From: Carallia brachiata
Taxonomy: Eukaryota; Streptophyta; Magnoliopsida; Malpighiales; Rhizophoraceae
Length of the DNA stretch: 64,000 bases
Direction: 5' to 3'
Assembly (NCBI GenBank): GCA_021464245.1
Contig: JADCRB010000068.1
Coordinates: 7,612,134 to 7,676,133, forward strand
A model generated the notes under the pieces. That model had not been told where the DNA came from and did no database searches. It worked only from the letters and a program-made list of their open reading frames with translations. The position numbers and the translations under genes were made by a program. The number at the start of each line of letters is the position of its first letter. Position 1 is the stretch's first letter. Below, piece after piece: positions 11,801 to 23,005 of the stretch.

Positions 11801-13130
11801 AGGGTGGCAGAGAAACTGATAAGTGTCATTCTTAAGTGTTCCTCATAACAATGGTGCCCTCATGTGTAGGTCCTTTACCCAACAAAAGAAAGGGAAAAAT
11901 TCCACAAAAATAAGATTAGTTTGACAAAGTTTGGACATAGAAATTAAATTTCTTGTGATAGCTAGAACACAGAGAGTTTCATTGAGTTTGAGACTGCAGT
12001 TTTTATAAGAGAGATTAAGAGCACCTGTGTGCGCTATTGGCAAGCCTTCCCCATCATCAACATGAAGTTCATCAGTACCATCATATTCAGTGTAAAGGGA
12101 GAGGTTTTAAACATCAGCTGTAACATGATGAGAAGCATTGGAGTCAAGAATCCAATCAGAAGACCTTGAAGAGGCTAATTGAACATTGTTGATGACAGGA
12201 GCACTATTGCCTATTTGATGGTCTTGAAAGAATGATTTCCCTTTAAAGCAACGCTTCGCAGTATGTGCTGGACGATCACAAAGTTGATACACAGAGCGAT
12301 TAGTAGAGCTTTGACGAAGATCAGGTGGTCTGCCTTGACCACTGCTGAGAATACTACCTCAACCACAAGGAGAATAAGTTGGTGGCATGCGGCAAGTAGC
12401 AAGAACAGATAAGGGCAGTCTATAACTCGATCCTCTTTCTTAAGATGAGTCTCAAAGTCAATTAGTTTATCATGCAATTCCTCAAAGGTAATAGGAGATT
12501 CTCTGGCCCTGATAACAGTTGTTAGCTCTTTGAATTTATGTCTAACACCATTGAGAATATGAACAACGAAATCATCTTCAAAATAGGGGAATGAAATATC
12601 GCTAGCTTATCAATGATACATTTCATATCCTATAAGTATTTGGCAATTGACTTTGTTCCACGAGGATTGAACAACTTCTCTTTTAGGACATAATTTGAGA
12701 ATGAGAGGAATTAGCATAGATCTTTGATAATTTATGTCATGCTTCTTTGGAAGTAGATGACGAACAATGAGTGAGACAAGGCTGTCAGAAACAAAGGCAG
12801 TGATTGTATGGAGCAACAATTGATTTTGGTGAAACCAGAAAGCAAACTCAAGATTGGAAGACTCTTAAGTGCCATTGAGGATATTTTGGGAGGGCAGAGT
12901 GTTGTTCTATCAATATAACCAATAAGGTTATAACCAAGTAACAAAGAATTGAACTAGGCTCTCCAAAAAGAATAATTTGAGGATGTTAATTTGAGAGGAA
13001 GCTAAGCCGTAGCATTGATGGCAATAAGGCCAGTAGAATTTGATAAAAGAGTAGAAGTTTGAAGCTTGATAGTGGAAGAAGAAGAAGAATTTTCGGTTGT
13101 CATTTGTTTGAGGAGTTGTTAAGCTTTTTT
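8895..13130 (-). pseudogene. Copia gag-pol remnant
   Basis: A single ancestral gag-pol frame now in many pieces. Recognisable parts: gag zinc knuckle near 12240-12290 (YQLCDRPAHTAKRCF, first Cys lost); protease near 12110-12150 (WILDSNASHHVT, where the catalytic motif DSG has become DSN); pre-integrase segment 11843-12043 (LISMSKLCQTN); integrase remnants about 10900-11800; reverse transcriptase 9612-9990 with the YVDD motif (VYVDDLILIG) and [11 protein letters not shown] upstream; RNase H end 8895-9171 (SSDQLADSLTKPLSHQRF). Frameshifts and stops separate these blocks, so no functional protein is expected. Confidence 0.9.
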
Positions 13131-13133
13131 TGA

Positions 13134-13146
13134 GGCTATGATACCA
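13134..13146 (-). other. Copia primer binding site
   Basis: On the minus strand TGGTATCATAGCC directly follows the 5' LTR. It matches the initiator methionine tRNA primer site of plant copia elements (TGGTATCAGAGC) with one change, and it fixes the orientation of the element. Confidence 0.85.
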
Positions 13147-13334
13147 TGTAGAGTTTGAGAAAAGAAAGAATTTTTCCAAGTTCTATTATTCAACAAAGTG
13201 AAAACAACCTTAAATAAGAGTACATACCTGCAGGACAACAATAGACTATTCAAACATGTAACAATTTTGTAGATGAGATAAAACAATTTCCATTTGAAAG
13301 AACGTTCATCAAATGAGTATCTGTCTATCTAATA
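13147..13334 (-). repeat. Copia 5' LTR
   Basis: 188 bp, homologous over its whole length to 8707-8894. It directly adjoins the primer binding site on its inner side. Confidence 0.9.
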
Positions 13335-13339
13335 ATATC

Positions 13340-14429
13340 AAGTTATCTTCTCTATCTTTTTTTCAAAAAAAAAAAACACCTATGAATGATGAGAATAACA
13401 AAAAAAAAATACACAAAATAATTTAAATTTAATTGGACTAATCAAATATATAATAATAAATTAAACAAAACTAATTGTTTAATTCATTTCTTATGGTTTT
13501 TTTAAAATTTCTACACTTGTCAAAGCATTTAAGAACTTTTTTTTTTATTTTGGGTAAAGAAAATAAAAAAGTACAAGCGGCATCATACAGTATTGCCATA
13601 AAAATTACAACCAATATTTGAGAACTTATACACTTATCTTTACATTATCAAGTTTGAATATTTGTAAGGTCATCACTTGCCTGTTTTGCTTAGAATTGGA
13701 CTAGAATCAATCTAAAAAAAATATAATCAGCCAAACCATACAGCCTATTTTGGTTTTGAACTAGTAGGGCAGCAGGCCAATTACAGTACAACCATTTCCA
13801 ATTATTCGAATCAACAGTTCAACTGAACTGCTAGTTGAACTTTCAGTTTAATTGTCAATTTATGTAATAAAATTTCTAAAACATAAAATATTTTGTTGAT
13901 CTTCTAAAACTTTTACAATAAATAAGTTAAAATTTTCCTTTTCTCTGCAAAAATTTTAAAGACCCAATTTTTTTCAAAGAAGAGGTCAAACATGATTGAA
14001 CCCAACCAAAATGGAATTAAAATCAAACCAAAATTGATGGCAAACTCAATGCTAGAACTGGAATTGGCAATTGGATCAGAATCAGAATCGTTAACTGCTG
14101 AACTATAATCGGCCTAGAGTTGGACCATGTTCAAGTTTGAATCTTTTGAAGGGGTTGGAAAATTAATGAGACTAAAAAAAGTTATCTTTATTGTTTATAT
14201 CACGACTTAATGAATTTCTTAATGAACGAAAGAAAAAGTTTTATAATGGTTTGATCAATCATTTTCAAATCGCTTAAATTAATTATAAATTTCAAATCGG
14301 ATCAATTGGTTTTGTTTTTTTGTTTGCTTGATTGACACCCCTATTTTGTAGCACTTGCATTATTAGTAGAGTCCAAAAACATGGCGGTTAAATTTGCAGA
14401 TTGCAATCGTTGCTGTGGTTTAAGAACTC
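13340..14429. other. AT-rich duplicated intergenic DNA
   Basis: No gene seen. Matches 55390-56400 of copy B with many substitutions. Confidence 0.7.
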
Positions 14430-15621
14430 CCAAAACCAAAGTTATCTTTATCTAACAAAGGTAGATTTGAAAGGTTTTGCCATAGTGAATCAGAAATTAT
14501 GCCTCCAGTCTTTTAATTTTGTTTTCTTAAACTAATAGCTCCTTAAAAGTTATTCCTCTCTCTAAAATCCTTCTTTCTCAAAAATTCTCTATTTCCTCCT
14601 CAAAGAGCCAGTGCACCCTATGGTCGGTGGTGGCCCAGTCACCCCCTCCTCCCCCAACCCTTTGCTCTCCTCCTCTTCTCTATCCCTCCCTTTCTCTCTT
14701 TCTTTGTCATTCCCTCTCTTTATCCTCCTCCACTGCAACACCTCTATCTTCCCCTTTTCTCTTTCTTTTTCTTTTACATATAGCTGTATAAAGTCTACCC
14801 ACAACCCTTTCAATATCAAATTCGAGTTCCTCTCTGACTAAACTCTATTTTTTCGTTTCAGATGCTTGTTCTGCCGCCGTTTCCTTTGTCGATGCCGTTG
14901 TACCGGCCGTTGGAGATCCCGTTTCCTCTACTGGAGCTGCCGTATTGGCTGCTGAGCTATCGCCAAAGTAGGTTCTGAGGCTGCTGAAATGGTTGTAGGT
15001 GCTACTCCACCTGCTGGTGCCGCCACCTCCGATGCCACTGCCCCAGCCTCAGCCAGCCATATCCTCACCGCCTCGGTCCTCCTTTGGCAAGCCACCACCG
15101 CCATGGTCGCCACTACTACTGCCACCCAAGATCTCTTTTGTCTCCTTTAGAGCTTTTTGGGAAGGGTCTTGTTATCTATGGCCTGGATGGGTATTCTGTT
15201 GTTGTGTTCGTAGTCTGTAGCTTAATTTATTGTATTCTGTTTTTGTGTTGGTGCTTTATTGTTTCTTTTCGTAGCGTAACACTGTGGGAAATCATTGCTT
15301 AGTATATCTAGTCGATTTTCGTCATACGTTCGCCAAAGTGTATTAGATGTTGTTGTATGCAGCTTTGTCTAAATGACGTAGATCTGTGTAAGACCTCCAT
15401 TTTAGATAGGCCTAGTCTCATTTTGGTTTCCTTCCTTATGAGGGAAAGTTGTCAAAAAGGACCTCGTACTCCATTAAGTAATAGTTATTAGGATCATGTT
15501 AGTTGTAGGTTTTTGTTGATTTGTACTCTTACCTAGTGTAGGTCTCTCTGACATTTTCGCGTTGGACCTATGTACGAATTTGAATATTAATACAACGTTT
15601 CCCTTCAGTTAAAAAAAAAAA
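14430..15621 (+). mobile_element. LINE-like, poly-A-ended insertion, short
   Basis: The segment has a CT-rich start (14560-14780), a GC-rich middle (14860-15130) and a 3' part that ends TTCAGTT followed by 11 A, typical of plant L1 3' ends. It is absent from copy B, which passes from the equivalent of 14400 to that of about 15630. Candidate imperfect target duplications are TGTGGTTTAAGAACTC on the left and TGTGGTCTTATGACTC on the right. No reverse transcriptase is visible, so it is a non-autonomous or internally deleted copy, or a retroposed transcript. The Pro/Ala-rich frames in the GC-rich middle are interrupted and probably not translated. Confidence 0.5.
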
Positions 15622-15716
15622 CATTGTGGTCTTATGACTCATCCTACCCAACCTAAGCGGCAATGAGGAGCACCGAACGAAGTCATCTTCTTATTAGAAT
15701 TTATTAGAAGGTGATA

Positions 15717-16706
15717 TGGAGTCTGTCGAATTGCTTAAACCAGAAGAATATCTAAAGCACTGCTCCCTGGAAGTTAATGATGTGAGCCTGGCTAGCACCC
15801 TCACTACATGATTTGGTGTGATTTTATGGCTCGGTGGATTTTTCTTGGAGAGCAAGAAACGTGCTTTACTTGTAGAGCAAGTAATGAAGATTGGAGGTCC
15901 TACAAGTCTACATCAATGTGATCCAAGTGCAAAAAGAGGAGTGTTAACCAAATTGAGAAAGAAGGAGGGTGATAAGACTTGGATTGAACGCCACAAGGAG
16001 GTATCCTTGATAAGTTCGGTAAAAGAGTTCTGAAACTCCAAAGAACGATTGTTCTAATTTTCAATTCATCAAAATTATTCAATTCTTTTAAAATAAAAGA
16101 GTCATACAAGCCTTTTATAGGCAAACCCAAATAGTTAGAGTTTTAAACCTACTAAGACTAAAAAGCCTACTAAGACTAAAAAATCAAGTTCCGACACAAA
16201 TAAGGAAAACCTAATTCAACTAGAAATTTGAAAATTAAAATTAATTCCTACTTGCAAATGGATTGGGCTTAAAGAAAACATTGTTTGGCCTAAAACAACA
16301 ATTAAAACTCTAAATTAAACAATCCAAATCAGTTCACACATAGTCTTGTATGCACTAGGCCCAAGTAATTTTTGTTGACCCAAACTTCCTCAATTTAGCT
16401 AACACTCCTCTTCTTGCACTTGGATCACATTGATGTAGACTTGTAGGACCTCCAATCTTCATTGCTTGCTCTACAAGTAAAGCACGTTTCTTGCTCTCCA
16501 AGGAAAGTCCACCGAGCCATAAAATCACAACAAATCATGTAGTGAGGGTGCTAGTCAAGCTCACACTTGCTCTCCAAGGAAAGTCTACCGAGCCATAAAA
16601 TCACACCAAATCATGTAGTGAGGGTGCTAACTAGGCTCACATCAGTTAATTTGCCATGGATTGTCAAACATCGCCTGGCTATTCTATTCTACTTTGCTCT
16701 ATCTGG
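15717..16706 (+). pseudogene. Short reading frame split by a TIR element, unidentified
   Basis: If the element at 15779-16643 and one copy of its target duplication are removed, an ATG at 15717 opens about 40 codons across the joint (MESVELLKPEEYLKHC, then LPWIVKHRLAILFYFALSG) up to a splice-donor-like GTAAG near 16707. I do not recognise the protein. It sits exactly at the right border of duplication copy A, so it may be a first exon brought in by the duplication event or by gene capture. No further exons were found. It could also be a chance frame. Confidence 0.3.
15779..16643. mobile_element. Long-TIR (foldback or Mutator-like) non-autonomous element
   Basis: An 865-bp element with inverted arms of about 180 bp starting GATGTGAGCC (left arm to about 15958, right arm from about 16386), flanked by AGTTAAT on both sides (15772-15778 and 16644-16650). 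The terminal roughly 76 bp of the right arm is duplicated in tandem (16491-16566 and 16567-16643). The middle is AT-rich. The plus-strand frame at 15818-16033 lies largely in the left arm and looks accidental. A 7-bp target duplication does not assign it cleanly to a superfamily. Confidence 0.7.
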
Positions 16707-18569
16707 TAAGATTTCCATATTTGGCAGCATACTAACTTGTGCGGCTGCCTGAACTTTGTTAATTTCCTCTCTTTATAACAATAACAACAACACCGCTATG
16801 GGGTGTGGTGCATCCGATTTTTTTTTTCATTTTTTTACACTCAAATAAAAGACCCTTATTTTTTTAGAGATATACTTTCAAATAAAACCGTACTAATGTA
16901 GATCTTGATTTTTCATCTCATCCTTTGCTTATTTTTGGTCAGTTCGGTCTCATACTCTCCTCCTCAACCCCCCTCTCTCTGTATCATCGATCTCAAAACC
17001 ATCACTTCTCTCCTCTTTCACCTCTATCCCTAAATTCTCCTCTTCCACTAGTAATTAGTATCTTTGAAGTGAAGGATTGGACGACGACGAAAGATCGCTG
17101 GAGGTTGTTGGAGAGGGAAATGCAGGTGGTGGTAGCGGTGGTAATGGGGAAGAGGATGTTTTCTTTTTCTTTTTTTTTTTCAGAAAAAAATACACATTAA
17201 AAAAAAAGCCTTTGAGAAAAAAAAATAATAAATAAAATTTGTTAAAAAAAATCACAATTTAAATTTTGTTGAAAAAATAAAAATTATCACATCAGCAACT
17301 TTTGTTGACGTAAAACGCTTACCTGTCAAAAAAATTATTTATGTCAGCTGATTAGACACCACGTAATAGAGATAATAGTTAACTAACGGTAGAGGATATA
17401 AATATTGGACAGAAAACAACTAAAGGGTACAATTTAGAAAAGAAAATTAGGAGGATAAAATCGCAGAAACACATGAACGTAAAAGATAAGATCTTGTTTT
17501 AAGTCATTTGCTTTCCTTTATATGGCAAGCATGCAAGCATAAGAATTTTCGAGATTGACCCACAAACTAAGCACTTGTGCACCAATAATTTTCCTTTAAT
17601 CAAGAATAAGCCAATTCGTCCACTCGGTTACTATGCTTTAAATCCTTTGTCTAAAACATGACCCCGAAAATATGCAGAAGCTTTTACATTTGGTAATTGT
17701 TGCTGAACTTTGCTGCTTTTTTCCCCCCTGATAATGAATTCTCATTCAAATATCAAAAGAAAGGAAATATGTCAGACAGGATTTGATAATGTTTATTTGC
17801 GTTATGTTTGAACAATTGCTTAAGAATTCTTGGCTTTCTTGTTGTTCCATATGACCTCCTTCTTTTATAGTAGTGTCAATTGAATGTTGCTTGCAAAAAT
17901 TTTGACTGGAGATAGGAGCAGAGATTCTCGATCCCTTTTTTCTTTTGCAGGGTGAGGTTAGAGATAGAATTAATAGGCTCCGCCTCATCTCCTTTTATTT
18001 ATTTATAATTTTAATTATAAAATATATATTATCAACAATGAAGTTATAATTTAATATAATAATTCAATTTTACTCAAAACTTTTGTCTGCTTGTTAAATT
18101 TTACCTATTATATTTTTTTTTTATGTGAAAACTTTTATTTCTGTCATAATAATTCTGTCCAATCATTATTTTATCTGTTAAGTAGGTTGACGTGACAATT
18201 AACAGAGTTCCATATTAACTATCAAATCTTACATCAATTTGTAATGGATCAACTTTTATTGCTCTAACACAGTAAATATCTATTTCTAATTTTGATCTTA
18301 TTTTATTTTTTTATCGTATTCATCACTATGTTTTTAGTCTCTTATATCTTCAAAAAAAAAAAAACCTCTAAATAGATTAATAGATTATTCTTATTTTCTT
18401 CGTTTATTTTGACCGTATTTGATTAAAATATTAATAATTTTTTTTTGTCTTTTTTAGATGATAATCTATTGAAATAGTCTTTTTCTTACACAATGAAGTG
18501 AGAAATTTTATTGTTATTTTATACAAACTTCATTAAAATTTTTTGGTCAGGAACGTACCGAAAATGAGA
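16707..18569. other. AT-rich stretch with no supported gene
   Basis: Contains CT-rich and poly-A/T tracts (for example 17160-17280) and short open frames of low complexity. I see nothing that supports a gene. It may hold further degraded repeats. Confidence 0.5.
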
Positions 18570-18577
18570 GTCTCCGT

Positions 18578-21500
18578 CAGTGTTTTTAAAACCGGACCGG
18601 CCCGGGCGGTCGGACCGGAAAACCAGTGAACCGGAAAGTGGGCCGGTCCGGTTTTCACATAGAACCGGAGTAGGAATCAGCCCGGCTAAAAACCGCTTGA
18701 ACCGGTATGAACCGGCTGGAACCGGTGACCCAAAAACCGTCGAACCGGACGGTTCAATGCTATTCGGTTTATTTCTCTTATTTCATACCCAAAACGATAC
18801 CGTTTGACTTAAAACTCAACCTAAAATTTCGTTTGTTATTTTTCAATTTTTCCGTGTTCCCGTCGTGGTGTGTTTTTCTCGATTTTTCTTCGCTTCGCTT
18901 CGCTTGGCTTCGCTTTGCTTCTTTGCGCTTGCTTAACTCGTACTTGGAGATTTGTCCACCATCTCGTTTGTGATCAAATCCTTCTCCAGAATTTCTCCAC
19001 ACAGGTCCTTTTTCTTGTAATTTTCTCTGTTTTTTTTCTTTATATAAAATTCCATCTTGTTTTTAATTTGTATCTATATATCCTTGTACTGTAATTTTAA
19101 TTCAAATTGAGTGCTATTTTCTGGGTTTTAAAAAATCATCAATTGATTGCTGGGGTTCAATTCTGGGTCCATTAAAAAAAGCTATTATGACCGATCACCC
19201 ATGGTTTATAAAAGCAACTATGTGGGGTTCAATTTTGTGATTGATTATTGATTTGTCTAGAAAATGGGTAGAGTCTCAAAGGATCAACAGGTTATGTTTC
19301 CAATTGTGTGGCACGAGGGACCCGATTAGAATGGGATAAAAGCAACTGATTCATATGGGTTGTTTAGTGCATTTTTTGGCCGCGCTCATGCTTGTGCATT
19401 GGTGTAAGTGCTTTTTCCCCAATTTGGTATGATCTAGGGGGGTAGAGGGACGAAATTTGTTAGACATTTGTAATAATTAACGCATAGATTTTAGATGATG
19501 GCATAATATTAGCAAACATTCATTTGTAATTCATCCCCATGTGCTTTGTTGTTTACCGAGAATGTAAAGCTTTTTCTTTAAAGGTCAATGATGAACAAGT
19601 TATTATAATTAGCAAATCAATTTGCACAAATACTAGTCCAGTTTTGATTTTGTTAGTTATATATAACTGTTGTAATTTTTTTTTTCAGTTAGAGAAAATG
19701 TCTTCTACTGGTGATAATAGTACACAATCTTTGAATGATTCTACTCCAAGTTCATCTCCAACTTACACGAGAGGAAAAGTGGATGCTGCCTGGGGTCATT
19801 GCAAACTAATTTCTGTGGGTAACCAAAAGAAAATAGAGTGTTTGTATTGTGCAAGAGTTATTGGTGGTGGTGGAATTAATCGATTTAAGCACCATTTAGC
19901 TGGGATAAAAGGTGATGTACAGTCATGCCTTAAAGTACCACCTGATGTTCGATTTCAAATAAAGGAATCCATGGATGCTCATGCAACAAAGAAAAGGAAA
20001 ACAAATGAAATTATGGAAGAGTATAAGAAGTATGCATCTTATAATGAAGCTGAAGAGCAAATAAATAGAGATTGTGGAGATAATGAGGTTCAAGAAATTG
20101 CATCTAGTCATATGCCACCTCCAAGTAATAAAATAAAAGGTGTGTCTTCTACAAAAAAGCAAGGCAAAGACATTGGTAGTAAAAAAGGAATTGGTTGTTA
20201 TTTTATGCCAAGAACAACTCCCGGTGCTCAACCTACTCTCAAAAGTGTGCTTCACAGCAAGGAGGCCAAAGAAAGGTGTGATCTCACTATCTCAAAATGG
20301 ATGATTGATGCTTGCATTCCTTTTAATTTGTGAATTCTGTGTATTATCAAACAACCATAGATGCTATTGCTAGCATGGGTCCTGGTTATAAAGGGCCAAA
20401 TATGCACAGTCTTCGTGGTTATTTATTGAATAAAAATGTTGAGGAAGTGAGAACATTTGTTGATAGCTACCGTAAGACATGGAAGGAGACTGGTTGTACC
20501 CTTATGGCAGATGGGTGGACAGATGGATGTAGAAGAACCCTTATTAATTTTCTTGTTTATTGCCCCAAAGGAACAGTTTTCTTGAAATCTGTTGATGCTT
20601 CGGATGCTTCAAAAACTGCTGAGTTGTTATACAAGTTGTTTAGAGATGTTGTTTTGTTTGTTGGCCCTGAAAATGTTGTCCATATGGTGACTGATAATGC
20701 TGCAAATTATGTTGCTGCTGGTAGACTATTAGAAAAGGAGTTTCCCACCTTATATTGGTCTCCATGTGCTGCTCATTGTGTTAATTTAATGTTTCATGAT
20801 ATGGGTAAGCTTGATGAAGTTAGCAAAGTTGTAACACATGCTTCAAAGATTACCAAATATGTGTACAATCATTGCTATCCATTATATTTGATGAGACAAT
20901 TTACTAATGGAAAAGAGATACTTCGTCCGGCTCCCACTCGGTTTGCGACTAATTTTATTGCTTTGCAAAGTATATTGAGTCAAAAGGATGCCTTGAGAGC
21001 TATGGTGACATCTAAAGATTGGATATTGTCAGCTTATGCTAAAGAAAATAAAGCCAAAAAGTTTGTTGATCATGTACTTGATTCAGCATTTTGGAAGGAG
21101 TGTGCCATTATTGTACAACTCACTGAGCCTTTGGTTCGTGTGCTGCGAATTGTTGATAGCGATGATAGGCCTTCTATGGGATATTTGTTTGAAGCTATGC
21201 ATAGGGCTAAGAATGAAATGCAGAGGAGATTTCTAAAGAAAAGAAAGAGAGTTGAACCTTACTTGGAAATTGCTAGAAATCGATGGGATAGTCAATTGTA
21301 CAAAAATTTGCATGCTGCTGGATATTGGTTAAATCCCTCATTTCATATGAGAAAAGTCTTGATGAGATTGAATTGGAAAGACACAATGGAGCTATTTCTG
21401 GATTATTGGATGTGATAGAGAGATATGCTAACGGAAAGACAGATTTGATAACCAAAATAACTAATGAAATGAGACTCTTTAGAAATGCAGAAGGTGACTT

Positions 21501-22651
21501 TGGGCGTGTATCTGCCAAAGCTGATCGTCATATCATGCCTCCTGGTAAGCTCTTTTATTTTGGTTTAGTATTCTTTTATTTAATTTGACTTACAATTTTA
21601 ATTGAATTGATATCTTCCTTTTTGTTTGTCTAGATGAGTGGTGGAGATGTTATGGAAGTAGTGCACCAAATTTACAAAAACTTGCAATTCGAGTTTTAAG
21701 TCAAACATGCAGTGCTTCTGGTTGTGAGAGGAATTGGAGCATTTTTGAGCATATTCATTCAAAAAAAAGGAATAGATTAGAACATCAAAGGCTCAATGAT
21801 CTGGTTTATGTTCATTGCAATTTAAGATTGCAACAAAGGTAATAATCTTTGTTTTCTCTAAATTTTTTTCTCAAACTAATGCTTATTTGTTTGTTTGGAA
21901 TGCCAATTGGTATTTAGGAATCACTTCAAGGGTCGAAATTATGATCCGATTGATTTTGAAAAATTTGAAGTGTATGCCGATTGGGTGTTAGAGGAGGAAC
22001 CTTCCACTTTAAAAGATGATGAGCTCGAGACATTTCGTCGTCACTTGGCAGCATGTAGTTTTGATTCCAATCAAATTAATGGTAATTTACATACTATCTT
22101 TTTTTATTCACATTTATACTAAAGTATAATTTATAATGATATAATATCAAATATTTTTTTGTAGATGAAGTTAATATTGCTGACCTTGATGACGATGAAG
22201 ACGAACATGATGAAGGACAAGTAAATGAGAATGAAGTGGAAAATGCCATAGTCAGTGCAAACCAAGACTTTAATTTGACAGAAACTCCTTCATTTGTCCA
22301 ATGTGATGGGATTGATGAGTTTATGAGTGACACTCCAGGATGGATGCGCTAAATCTCTTGTTAAATTTTATCTTACTTATGTTTCATGTAAATGTAGTAT
22401 TTTTGGATTACATGTTAGTTTCATGATATCACATATTAGTATTTTTTGTTGTAAGTAGGCTTCTAATTTATTTTTTTATAATTATGCTAATTGTTTGTTA
22501 TTAAAATATAATAAAATTATAAGTATTTGTAATTATTTTATTAAATAGGAATTGACCCGCCGGTTCGACCGCCGAATCACCGGTTGGACCACTAAACCGG
22601 TGACCCGGCCTTCTCACCGGTTCAATAACCGGTCCGGTTTTAAAAACTATG
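18578..22651 (+). mobile_element. Ac-like hAT DNA transposon, nearly complete
   Basis: A 4074-bp element flanked by an exact 8-bp target duplication GTCTCCGT (18570-18577 and 22652-22659), the length expected of hAT. The left end reads CAGTGTTTTTAAAACCGG and the right end, complemented, CATAGTTTTTAAAACCGG. Subterminal regions (18586-18750, 22555-22640) are crowded with ACCGG/CCGGT motifs, likely transposase binding sites. One BED-hAT transposase gene is carried on the plus strand. It lies between the two CLU copies. Confidence 0.95.
19698..22352 (+). pseudogene. hAT transposase (BED finger, DUF659, hAT dimerisation), two frameshifts
   Basis: The transposase of the element at 18578-22651. The ATG at 19698 follows an intron acceptor (TTTTTTTTCAG), and a donor near 19004 suggests a leader intron. 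The BED zinc finger is near residues 33-77 (C48, C51, H65/H66). The DUF659 core follows (GCTLMADGWTDG, MVTDNAANYVAAG, CAAHCVNLM), and the C-terminal dimerisation block is in the exon 21634-21838 (CSASGCERNWSIFE). Further exons are 21918-22081 and 22165-22352, ending in an acidic tail and stop TAA. Two single-base losses break the frame, near 20326 (after ACIPFN) and near 21345 (after NPSFH). Introns have good GT-AG borders. Everything else is preserved, so inactivation looks fairly recent. Confidence 0.92.
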
Positions 22652-22659
22652 GTCTCCGT

Positions 22660-23005
22660 TCTCCAGTAAGGATGATGACAACTTCCAACTCCATCTCCAG
22701 CGGGAAGGGCAACGAAGAGGGACAGAATTGGAATTGTCATTTTCCTGTCCCCTGCCCCGCCCCTTAATAACATGGTCCGTTGTTGACAAAGACAATGCCT
22801 TGCACGAGCATCAAGTCAAGACTGTTAAATTGGATCTTTACTTTTATGTCTGCATGTAAGGATGGTAACGATAACAAGCTCAAATCTAGATCTTAAACTG
22901 GGCTTTAGGGAAAAAAGGGGCAAAATTTCCACCATTATTTGACCACTCAAAATGACTTTTCCTAAATACTAAGAGGATTCGATAAACATTGTAAGTGAAA
23001 ATTTG
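22660..23005. other. Intergenic DNA right of the hAT element
   Basis: No gene seen. The first 100 bases continue the sequence that was split by the hAT insertion. Confidence 0.5.

Larger units (their letters stand above)
8707..13334 (-). mobile_element. Ty1/copia LTR retrotransposon, degenerate, private to copy A
   Basis: A 4628-bp element with 188-bp LTRs at both ends, flanked by the 5-bp target duplication ATATC (8702-8706 and 13335-13339). Copy B has the empty site near 55385-55395. Domain order on the minus strand, from right to left, is gag zinc knuckle, protease, integrase, reverse transcriptase, RNase H, which is the copia order. The two LTRs differ at about two dozen sites by eye (about 87% identity), so the insertion is old, yet later than the duplication. 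The reading frames are broken throughout. Confidence 0.93.
1..15720. repeat. Segmental duplication, copy A (partial at left edge)
   Basis: The CLU/FMT exons, introns, leader and upstream intergenic DNA of this block recur in the same order and orientation at about 31760-56530. Position 1 aligns near 31760. Similarity can be followed through 5305-6800 (to 35980-36640 and 53440-54260), 7540-8700 (to 54290-55390) and 13340-14400 (to 55390-56400), and ends near 15640-15710 (to 56445-56520). Exons look about 95% alike by eye and the intergenic parts clearly less. The blocks are broken only by insertions private to one copy. Where copy A ends on the left cannot be seen. Confidence 0.9.

Noticed and set aside
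14611..15302. Ser/Leu-rich and Pro-rich plus-strand frames and an Ala-rich minus-strand frame
   Set aside because: Low-complexity translations of CT-rich and GC-rich parts of the LINE-like insertion. No start context, splice structure or family match that I can see.
15818..16033. 71-codon frame inside the TIR element
   Set aside because: Mostly made of the inverted arm, whose other copy reads antisense; no known motif.
16925..17255. Overlapping frames on both strands in a CT-rich and poly-A tract
   Set aside because: Low complexity, ending in homopolymers; no support for a gene.
18860..18940. Repeated CTTCG/CTTTG pentamers in the hAT 5' region
   Set aside because: A short degenerate simple repeat in the element's leader; too short to call a separate feature.
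19923..20255. 110-codon minus-strand frame
   Set aside because: Antisense shadow of the hAT transposase first coding exon.
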